From: Ruminococcaceae bacterium UBA5408
GTDB taxonomy: Bacteria > Bacillota > Clostridia > Oscillospirales > Acutalibacteraceae
Direction: 5' to 3'
Assembly (NCBI GenBank): GCA_002407645.1
Contig: DHNU01000069.1
Location: 1-6,455 of the forward strand
Length of the DNA stretch: 6,455 nt
The notes under the pieces are model-generated. The model worked only from the letters and a program-made list of their open reading frames with translations, was not told the origin of the DNA and made no database searches. Shown here piece after piece: positions 1 to 6,455 of this stretch; position 1 is the stretch's first letter, and every line of letters starts with the position of its first letter. The position numbers and the translations under genes are program-made.

Positions 1-180
1 TGACGATAGAAGTGTATTAATTTGTTTTATTGCAGGAGATATGTTTTTAAGTATCTCAAAGAGAATTAATACTCCTGCACAAATACTGATTATAACGGAA
101 TATTCGTGATTGTATTTTTTCATCATAACCGCAATAATTGCGGATACGATTGATATTCCGGCTATTGCAACTATATTCAT
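1..180 (-). CDS. spoIIIAD: Stage III sporulation protein AD, N-terminal part (cut by the left edge)
   Basis: This encodes the first 60 residues of SpoIIIAD, a small integral membrane protein of the SpoIIIA–SpoIIQ channel apparatus. That apparatus sits in the mother-cell membrane around the forespore and is needed for late forespore gene expression. The frame is open from the ATG at 178–180 to the window edge without a stop. The sequence begins MNIVAIAGISIVSAIIAVMM, a first membrane helix at about residues 3–19. A short charged turn (KKYNHEY, about 21–27) follows, then a second helix at about 28–44. This hydrophobic pattern and its place directly after spoIIIAC fit SpoIIIAD, a protein of roughly 130 residues, so about half is visible. 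Only 4 bases separate the start from the spoIIIAC stop and no good Shine-Dalgarno is seen, so translation is probably coupled to spoIIIAC. The identification rests on order and pattern as well as sequence similarity. Confidence 0.92.
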   Translation of the reverse strand, partial: MNIVAIAGISIVSAIIAVMMKKYNHEYSVIISICAGVLILFEILKNISPAIKQINTLLSS

Positions 181-184
181 AGCT

Positions 185-379
185 TTATAACCCAAATATG
201 GATTTAATCGATTTAAACAGCAAATCTATTTGCTCAATTATCATCATTAAAACAACAATTAACCCAGCAATAGTAGTCATCATTGCCTGATCTTCGCGGC
301 CGGATCTGATAAGCAATTGGTTTAATACCGCAACAATTATACCTATTGCGGCAATCTTAAAAATTAAATCCACATCCAT
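185..379 (-). CDS. spoIIIAC: Stage III sporulation protein AC
   Basis: This is a 64-residue membrane protein of the SpoIIIA channel complex, made in the mother cell during engulfment. It starts MDVDLIFKIAAIGIIVAVLN and has two hydrophobic helices (about residues 5–23 and 32–49). They are joined by a short polar loop (IRSGREDQ), and a basic amphipathic tail ends FKSIKSIFGL. Size and layout match Bacillus subtilis SpoIIIAC (about 68 residues, ending with a comparable DLFKKIK segment). The frame stays open upstream to 484, but I chose the ATG at 377–379. A GGAGG at 387–391 lies 7 bases before it, and the upstream extension would overlap spoIIIAB and is strongly basic and unlike the family. The gene follows spoIIIAB after 16 bases and precedes spoIIIAD by 4 bases. 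Confidence 0.95.
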   Translation of the reverse strand: MDVDLIFKIAAIGIIVAVLNQLLIRSGREDQAMMTTIAGLIVVLMMIIEQIDLLFKSIKSIFGL

Positions 380-386
380 TTCAATT

Positions 387-391
387 CCTCC
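387..391 (-). promoter_or_regulatory. Ribosome binding site that sets the spoIIIAC start
   Basis: GGAGG on the minus strand, 7 bases upstream of the ATG at 377–379. It decides in favour of the 64-residue SpoIIIAC over the longer open frame that reaches back to 484 inside spoIIIAB. Confidence 0.8.
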
Positions 392-395
392 ATTT

Positions 396-902
396 TTAAC
401 ATAACAGGAACGCCGCAGCCATTCCGGAAAATACACCAAACATTTGGTATAATTTTGCTTTTTTTGTTTTGTCTTCTCTTGCACCTTTAAGGCTGTTAAG
501 TATTAATTGATAGTATAGTTTGCAGTGTGAGATTTGGCCTTCAGTATCGCTTGCTCCAAAGCCCATTCCAAATCTTTTTAGCAATCCTAAATCGCTTTCG
601 CTGAATCCTTCATTTTTAGCACAAAATTTTATGCTGTTCTGCCACGCAGTAAAAAAGTCCACGCCGCTTTCACAGTCGTCTGCACATGTCTGCAAAAATT
701 TTAATTCAGTACCGTGTCTTTGCACAATTTGTTCAACAGGGATAGCAGAAAATCTTATTTCTGTTTCTGCAATACAAATAAATTGTAAAAACGCTTCAAG
801 CTGTTGTACCCGTACCGCAAGCTTATGCGACTCCATATATCCCGCAAGTGTCCCTGCGGCAATCAGAATCAGAATCCCCGCGAATTTTAGCAAGTAAATC
901 AC
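396..902 (-). CDS. spoIIIAB: Stage III sporulation protein AB
   Basis: This is a 168-residue protein of the SpoIIIA channel complex. Family knowledge relates its soluble part to the cytoplasmic domain of type II secretion GspF/PilC proteins, so it is thought to act as the inner-membrane platform next to the SpoIIIAA ATPase. An N-terminal membrane helix (about residues 5–22, LKFAGILILIAAGTLAGY) is followed by a helical soluble domain with LAVRVQQLEAFLQ (28–40) and AETEIRFSAIPVEQI (45–59). The family-like segment GFGASDTEGQ spans 114–123, and a second hydrophobic stretch at the C terminus (about 155–167) ends AAAFLLC. The start codon is GTG at 900–902, with an AAGG about 3–5 bases upstream. No upstream in-frame ATG competes, and starting at Met23 would remove the conserved first helix. 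The first 80 bases overlap the end of spoIIIAA in another frame. Length agrees with the family (about 170 residues). Confidence 0.95.
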   Translation of the reverse strand: MIYLLKFAGILILIAAGTLAGYMESHKLAVRVQQLEAFLQFICIAETEIRFSAIPVEQIVQRHGTELKFLQTCADDCESGVDFFTAWQNSIKFCAKNEGFSESDLGLLKRFGMGFGASDTEGQISHCKLYYQLILNSLKGAREDKTKKAKLYQMFGVFSGMAAAFLLC

Positions 903-1842
903 CCGCCTTAAAAATTCCCATTAATTTACCCGGCTGAGCATGACCGTTTAGCAAAGCTACGAATCCAAATGCTCTAGTTTTAAGTAAACTAACTGCCTGC
1001 TTTTTCATTAGTAACTCATTTACACTGCCTGCATGTATAGTTGAAATCATGCTTACACCTGCATTTAAGCACTGCTCTACTGCATAAACTTCATCGTAGC
1101 CCCCAAGTTCATCACAAATCACATAATCAGGAGAAAGACTTCGGACAGCCTGCATAATTCCTTCTGCTTTAGGGTAGCCGTCAAGGACGTCTGTACAATA
1201 TCCCAAATCATTTTGAGGTACACCCAAGCATGTACCCGCAAGCTCTCCACGTTCGTCTACTACAGCAACTTTTTTTATGTCCCCCAATGTTCCGCTTGAA
1301 ATTTGGCGTGCTATATCACGAAGCATTGTTGTTTTACCGCTTGCCGGTGAGCCCACAAGGAGCAGACCTGATTTTATATCTTTTTTTAATAATTTAAAAA
1401 TCTCATTTGCAGCACCTTCGATTTCACGCGAAATTCTGATATTAATTGATGATATGTCTCTGATTGAGCTTATTTTATCATTTTGAAACACCGCCGTTCC
1501 GCAAATTCCAACTCTATGTCCTCCGCTTAACGTAACATAGCCGTTCTTTATCTCATTTTGATGGCTGTAAATAGAAAAATTACATATATTTCTAAAACAT
1601 GTATCCATATCGTTTTTAGTTACAATCATAGAGTTGATATCCGGCCGGCAATCAAGTCTGCCGTTTTCATTTAAAAAATATATTCCATTAATACAGCAAA
1701 CCGTTACAGGCTTATTAATGCGAAAGCGGATTTCCTGTACTTGTTTTTTTACATCAAGCGGTAAATTAATTAAATGTTGATAAAATTTTTCGCAAACTGC
1801 TCTAATTGCAACATCAAATTTTGACTCTACTAAATTGCCCAT
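823..1842 (-). CDS. spoIIIAA: Stage III sporulation protein AA, SpoIIIA channel ATPase
   Basis: This 339-residue protein is a cytoplasmic ATPase related to GspE/PilT/VirB11 secretion ATPases, thought to power the SpoIIIA–SpoIIQ channel from the mother-cell side. Visible elements are an N-terminal domain (about 1–120) with QEIRFRINKPV (35–46) and the family-like TLSGGHRVGICG (104–115). A Walker A loop GSPASGKTT follows at 164–172 (Lys170). The acidic VVDERGELAG lies at 194–203, Walker B YVICDE at 240–245 (Asp244, Glu245), and STIHA at 267–271 gives the conserved His. The ATG at 1840–1842 has a strong AAAAGGGAGG at 1851–1860, 8 bases away. It is the first gene of the operon, separated from ligA by a terminator. 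The C-terminal 26 codons overlap spoIIIAB. The tail after about residue 312 (AGDLLAKIRGDSDSDCRRDT...) looks poorly conserved and makes the protein longer than B. subtilis SpoIIIAA (about 307). Confidence 0.97.
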   Translation of the reverse strand: MGNLVESKFDVAIRAVCEKFYQHLINLPLDVKKQVQEIRFRINKPVTVCCINGIYFLNENGRLDCRPDINSMIVTKNDMDTCFRNICNFSIYSHQNEIKNGYVTLSGGHRVGICGTAVFQNDKISSIRDISSINIRISREIEGAANEIFKLLKKDIKSGLLLVGSPASGKTTMLRDIARQISSGTLGDIKKVAVVDERGELAGTCLGVPQNDLGYCTDVLDGYPKAEGIMQAVRSLSPDYVICDELGGYDEVYAVEQCLNAGVSMISTIHAGSVNELLMKKQAVSLLKTRAFGFVALLNGHAQPGKLMGIFKAGDLLAKIRGDSDSDCRRDTCGIYGVA

Positions 1843-1866
1843 TTACTTGTCCTCCCTTTTAATAAC

Positions 1867-1896
1867 ATAATATGGACAACTTAACGCTCTTAGAAC
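1867..1896 (-). promoter_or_regulatory. Candidate sigma-E-type promoter of the spoIIIA operon
   Basis: Between the ligA terminator and the spoIIIAA ribosome binding site the minus strand holds CATATTAT (1867–1874). This resembles the sigma-E −10 consensus CATACAAT at 6 of 8 positions. Transcription would start near 1860, just upstream of the AAAAGGGAGG. The −35 region at about 1889–1896 (GTTCTAAG) matches the sigma-E −35 poorly. The placement is supported mainly by known sigma-E control of spoIIIA in Bacillus and by the lack of any other room for a promoter in this 54-base gap. Confidence 0.35.
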
Positions 1897-1934
1897 AAAA
1901 AAATACTTCGCAGAAATAATCTGCGAAGTATTTT
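1897..1934 (-). terminator. Rho-independent terminator of the yunB–ligA transcript
   Basis: A perfect 14-bp stem (AAAATACTTCGCAG at 1900–1913 with its complement at 1921–1934) encloses a 7-base loop. On the minus strand it is followed by a run of seven T (1897–1903), part of which belongs to the stem. It lies 13 bases past the ligA stop codon and separates ligA from the spoIIIA operon. The plus-strand side has only four T, so it is mainly a terminator for leftward transcription. Confidence 0.92.
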
Positions 1935-1947
1935 ACGTTGAAAACCC

Positions 1948-3942
<1,995 letters not shown>

Positions 3943-3957
3943 TTAAATAATAACAGA

Positions 3958-4599
3958 TTATTTTAAGTTTGCAACTACTTTAGGAACATCTCCTATAATA
4001 ATGGTTTCTGCGATAAGAACATTCGTTTCGACATCTGTCGTAGTGTCAAATCCAGGCATAAACGAATAGACGCTGGTATGTATGTTTAAATATATCTGAT
4101 GTTTAGTTTGGTTAATTCCTGCAGATTCAAACTTACTTTTAAAATCTCCGTTAACGTTTCCCGAAAGTGTAAGTCTTAGCGGAACTTTGGGACCGCGGCC
4201 ATGCAAAATTCCATCGCCTAAAAATGTACCTATCGGTACACCGACATCTGTGTGACCGTTGTCACCAAGTTCTTTCTGAACTTTAGAAATTACTTCAGCT
4301 TTTAATTCATTCATTTTTACCATTTGTGTAGTTATAGCAAGAACCTTTCCATCTTTATCACGTTCTACGTTAATAATATCATTATAGGATACACCTTTTT
4401 GATTTAATTCCTCAGTTATAACATTATTTATTGTATCTATTGACTTTATTCTTGCTGTATTTGTTACAATAGAATTAACAATAGGTCTAAAATGTGAATC
4501 TATAATTATTATTAACCATAAAAGTAATGCTATAACAATAATGACTTTAAAACGTATATGTACACTTTTTTTACTGCGCCACCTATGACACCTTCTCAT
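3958..4599 (-). CDS. yunB: Sporulation protein YunB family
   Basis: This 213-residue protein is recognised as YunB. In B. subtilis yunB is a sigma-E-dependent mother-cell gene needed for efficient sporulation, and its biochemical role is unknown. A basic N terminus (MRRCHRWRSKK) leads into one membrane helix (about 17–33, RFKVIIVIALLLWLIIII), and the remainder should face outward. Features typical of the family are DKDGKVLAITTQMVKMNEL (81–99), VPIGTFLGDGIL (121–132), GRGPKVPLRL (134–143), the near-invariant SAGINQTKHQIYL (159–171), and the C-terminal AETIIIGDVPKVV (197–209). The ATG at 4597–4599 has GGGGGTG at 4605–4611, 5 bases upstream, with one wobble position against anti-Shine-Dalgarno. 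It lies just upstream of ligA with no terminator between them, an unusual partner for a sporulation gene. The promoter ahead of it looks sigma-A-like rather than sigma-E-like. Confidence 0.93.
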   Translation of the reverse strand: MRRCHRWRSKKSVHIRFKVIIVIALLLWLIIIIDSHFRPIVNSIVTNTARIKSIDTINNVITEELNQKGVSYNDIINVERDKDGKVLAITTQMVKMNELKAEVISKVQKELGDNGHTDVGVPIGTFLGDGILHGRGPKVPLRLTLSGNVNGDFKSKFESAGINQTKHQIYLNIHTSVYSFMPGFDTTTDVETNVLIAETIIIGDVPKVVANLK

Positions 4600-4612
4600 A
4601 GAGACACCCCCA

Positions 4613-4632
4613 GTATTATATTCCTATAATAC
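4613..4632. promoter_or_regulatory. Perfect 8-bp inverted repeat over the yunB promoter, possible operator
   Basis: GTATTATA (4613–4620), spacer TTCC, TATAATAC (4625–4632) form a perfect 20-base dyad. One arm contains the putative −10 box and the other spans the expected transcription start. Symmetry and position suit an operator for a dimeric regulator, but the AT-rich arms could also arise from two −10-like sequences by chance. No regulator gene is in the window. Confidence 0.35.
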
Positions 4633-4654
4633 ACTAAAGAAAAAAAAGTGTGAA
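4626..4654 (-). promoter_or_regulatory. Sigma-A-like promoter of yunB–ligA
   Basis: On the minus strand a −35 box TTCACA (4649–4654, 5 of 6 to TTGACA) and a −10 box TATTAT (4626–4631, 5 of 6 to TATAAT) are separated by exactly 17 bases. Transcription would begin near 4619, leaving a leader of about 20 bases that holds the yunB ribosome binding site. The −35 overlaps the T tract of the terminator that closes the upstream ispH–rpsA unit. Confidence 0.6.
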
Positions 4655-4690
4655 AAATAAAAGTGCAAAGGAACATTTGCTCCCTTGCAC
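4653..4690 (-). terminator. Rho-independent terminator of ispH–rpsA
   Basis: On the minus strand GTGCAAGGGAG pairs with its partner ending CTTTGCAC to make an 11-bp stem (4663–4690, two G·U pairs, 6-base loop). It is followed by TTTTATTTTT (4653–4662). It lies 22 bases after the stop codon at 4713. Confidence 0.9.
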
Positions 4691-4712
4691 TTAATATTTA
4701 ATATTACTTAAG

Positions 4713-6455
4713 TTATTCAGCTGTATTCTCTTCGGTTTCATTTTCAGCATTTTCTTCTTCAAGAAGTGCTCTTATAGATAAACTTACACGTTTTCTTTCA
4801 AAATCAATGTCTGTAATTTTTACTTTAACTACATCATTAACCTTCAGTTCATCTTGTGGCTTTTCAATTCTGTGGTCGGCAATTTGAGAAATATGTATCA
4901 AACCGTCGATACCAGGAATAACTCTTGCAAAAGCACCAAATGTAGTCATACCAACAATTGTAACTTCAGCAACAGAGCCTACAGGATAATCGTGCTTCAA
5001 AACTTCCCAAGGATTATCTTCTGCACGTTTGTAGCCGAGAGAAATCTTCTCGTTTTCTCGGTCAAGACCTTTAATGTAAACGTGAACTTTGTCACCTACA
5101 TTAACAACCTCTGACGGATGTTTAATTCTTGTCCAGGAAAGCTCGGAAATATGAATCATACCGTCAATACCACCTAAGTCAACAAAAGCGCCATAGGAAG
5201 TAAGTGACTTAACTACGCCATCATATTCTTTACCCTCTTCAGCAGCTTCCCAGAACTTTTCAGCCAAAGCTTTTCTTTGGTCCTTAAGAACAGAGCGGAT
5301 AGAACCGACAGCACGTCTACGGTTGCGGTTAACTTCTATAATACGGAATTTAACTTCTTTTTTAAGCAAGTCATCCAAAGAATCATTTCTTGAAGCTGTT
5401 GCCTGTGAAGCAGGAATAAATACGCGAACACCATGAGTAACCGCAATTATTCCACCTTTATTAATTTCAGTTACAACACCGGTAAGAACTTCCTTGTTTT
5501 CTTCTGCGGCAGAGATATCTTCCCAACCTTTTGCTGCGTCTAATCTCTTCTTTGAAAGCATAATTGTGCCCTCTTGGTCGTTAGTACGCATAATTAGAAG
5601 ATCCATCTCATCCCCGATTTTAACAACATCTTCCGGTTTTACGTTCGGATCTGCAGAAAGTTCTGCAGCAGGAACAAAGCCGGCTTGTTTTCTGCCAACG
5701 TCGACTAAAACCTCACTCGGAGTTATGCCGACAACTACACCGTGTACCTTCTCATCTGTATTTAAATTTTTTAGGGACTCTTCAAGCATTTCTTCGAAGT
5801 TTCCCTCGGCATTATTCTCCATTAAATTTTGACCCGCGCCCTCGTTGATTTCTGACATGGTATCAAGTACCTCCTTTATAATGCTTACCGGCGTTGAAGC
5901 ACCGGCAGTAATGCCAATACATTCAGCTTCTTTTAAAGCTGACAGCGGAAGCTCGTCCGCATTTTCTATAAGATAAGTGTTGCAATTTTTTTTGCACACA
6001 TCTCGAAGTTTCGCAGTATTGGAACTCTGTTTTCCGCCAATTACTATCATAGAATTACATTTTTTGGATAAAAAATCTGCCTCTGATTGACGTTCAACAG
6101 TCGCATTACATATTGTATCAAAAATAATTGCATTTGTATATACCCTTTTTATGATTTTCAAACAATTTTCCCATTGTAATACACTAAAAGTTGTTTGTGC
6201 AACAACACAAGGGGGAGTATTTTTATTATACGGAATATTGTCTACTATTTTCTCTAATTCTTCCTCATTTTTAAACACAAAGTATTTTCCTAAACAATGA
6301 CCTTTTATACCTTCTACTTCAGGATGGTTAGTATCACCGGCTATAAATATATATTTGCCCTCAGCGGATGCTTTTGATACAATTTTTTGTATTTTAGCTA
6401 CAAACGGACATGTAGCATCAACATAATCAAGACCTTTTTCCTTAATTTCGTTAAA
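4713..6455 (-). CDS. ispH-rpsA: IspH–ribosomal protein S1 fusion, 5' end beyond the right edge
   Basis: One open frame of 580 visible codons joins two proteins. Residues 1–199 are the C-terminal two thirds of IspH, the iron-sulfur enzyme that reduces HMBPP to IPP and DMAPP in the MEP pathway. Visible are DATCPFV (13–19, cluster ligand Cys16), HPEVEG (44–49), QTTFS (87–91), ICNATVERQ (115–123, ligand Cys116), SSNT (144–147) and TAGAST (183–188). The first cluster cysteine (GFC region) must lie outside. Residues 200–580 are a 381-residue S1 with four S1 repeats at about 235–305, 321–390, 409–477 and 492–563. The last two are the most canonical (GAFVDLGGIDGMIHISELSW; GIDGLIHISQIA), and an acidic tail follows. 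Four repeats are usual for Gram-positive S1. An apparent start at the GTG 6276–6278 is rejected because IspH motifs continue upstream. Such fusions are known in Clostridia. A strong internal ribosome binding site lies at the junction. Confidence 0.96.
   Translation of the reverse strand, partial: FNEIKEKGLDYVDATCPFVAKIQKIVSKASAEGKYIFIAGDTNHPEVEGIKGHCLGKYFVFKNEEELEKIVDNIPYNKNTPPCVVAQTTFSVLQWENCLKIIKRVYTNAIIFDTICNATVERQSEADFLSKKCNSMIVIGGKQSSNTAKLRDVCKKNCNTYLIENADELPLSALKEAECIGITAGASTPVSIIKEVLDTMSEINEGAGQNLMENNAEGNFEEMLEESLKNLNTDEKVHGVVVGITPSEVLVDVGRKQAGFVPAAELSADPNVKPEDVVKIGDEMDLLIMRTNDQEGTIMLSKKRLDAAKGWEDISAAEENKEVLTGVVTEINKGGIIAVTHGVRVFIPASQATASRNDSLDDLLKKEVKFRIIEVNRNRRRAVGSIRSVLKDQRKALAEKFWEAAEEGKEYDGVVKSLTSYGAFVDLGGIDGMIHISELSWTRIKHPSEVVNVGDKVHVYIKGLDRENEKISLGYKRAEDNPWEVLKHDYPVGSVAEVTIVGMTTFGAFARVIPGIDGLIHISQIADHRIEKPQDELKVNDVVKVKITDIDFERKRVSLSIRALLEEENAENETEENTAE
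5856..5877 (-). promoter_or_regulatory. Internal Shine-Dalgarno and ATG at the IspH/S1 junction
   Basis: Inside the fusion frame the minus strand reads AAAGGAGGTA (5868–5877), an almost complete complement of the 16S anti-Shine-Dalgarno, then ATG at 5856–5858 (10 bases after AAAGGAGGT). The ATG begins MSEINEGAGQ, exactly where the IspH homology ends and an S1-type N terminus starts. It could produce a free 381-residue S1. The same bases encode Lys-Glu-Val of IspH, so the match could be partly protein-driven. Confidence 0.6.

Noticed and set aside
380..484. Upstream extension of spoIIIAC beginning MQEKTKQKKQ
   Set aside because: It overlaps spoIIIAB, is highly basic and unlike SpoIIIAC; the GGAGG at 387–391 marks the shorter start.
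520..897. Plus-strand open frame of 125 codons
   Set aside because: Lies antisense to spoIIIAB, resembles no known protein and has no good ribosome binding site; a shadow frame.
823..905. Frameshift in spoIIIAA near its 3' end
   Set aside because: Core ATPase motifs are intact and the odd tail is fully explained by a simple overlap with the correct spoIIIAB frame, so I treat it as an overlap and not as an error.
1277..1486. Plus-strand open frame of 69 codons
   Set aside because: Antisense to the Walker A region of spoIIIAA; its openness follows from the constrained codons on the other strand.
1843..1896. Sigma-A promoter for spoIIIAA
   Set aside because: The sequence 17 bases upstream of TATTAT is TTCTAA, only 3 of 6 to the −35 consensus; a sigma-E-type element fits the −10 and the biology better.
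4615..4620. Perfect TATAAT on the minus strand as the yunB −10 box
   Set aside because: Transcription would then start at about 4608, inside the ribosome binding site, and no −35 lies 17 bases upstream; the TATTAT at 4626–4631 with TTCACA fits much better.
4854..5114. Plus-strand open frame of 86 codons
   Set aside because: Antisense to S1 repeats, no family resemblance and no initiation signals.
5494..5832. Plus-strand open frame of 112 codons, serine-rich
   Set aside because: Antisense to the first S1 repeat; serine richness mirrors the glutamate- and alanine-rich codons of the real gene.
6276..6278. GTG as start of a 521-residue ispH–rpsA product
   Set aside because: The same frame continues upstream to the window edge with clear IspH motifs (DATCPFV, HPEVEG), so the GTG is an internal valine codon.

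Overview
The window is AT-rich DNA from an endospore-forming member of the Firmicutes, most likely class Clostridia. Three things point there: the head of a spoIIIA operon, a yunB sporulation gene, and an ispH–rpsA gene fusion, an arrangement known from Clostridia. All seven recognised genes are on the minus strand, so transcription runs from the right end to the left end. Genus or species cannot be named from the sequence.

Reading right to left: (1) 6455–4713 is one open frame that joins the C-terminal two thirds of IspH (HMBPP reductase, isoprenoid synthesis) to a complete four-repeat ribosomal protein S1. Its 5' end lies beyond the right edge, and a rho-independent terminator follows it at 4653–4690. 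(2) A sigma-A-like promoter (4626–4654), overlain by a perfect 20-bp dyad, precedes yunB (4599–3958). Next comes ligA, the NAD+-dependent DNA ligase (3924–1948), probably in the same transcript and closed by a strong terminator at 1897–1934. (3) From 1842 leftward lies spoIIIAA-AB-AC-AD, tightly packed; AD runs off the left edge. These proteins belong to the SpoIIIA–SpoIIQ channel apparatus that links mother cell and forespore. The remaining genes of that operon (usually AE to AH) would lie outside.

The window thus interleaves housekeeping functions (isoprenoid synthesis, translation, DNA joining) with two blocks of sporulation genes, separated by two clear terminators into three transcription units. 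Intergenic space is small: the longest gap is 113 bases (4600–4712), and no stretch over 300 bases lacks a gene.

I found no undescribed system, mobile element, CRISPR array, tRNA or rRNA. The points worth a second look are local: a strong Shine-Dalgarno and ATG inside the ispH–rpsA fusion exactly at the domain junction, an 80-base overlap of spoIIIAA with spoIIIAB, and a dyad covering the putative yunB promoter.
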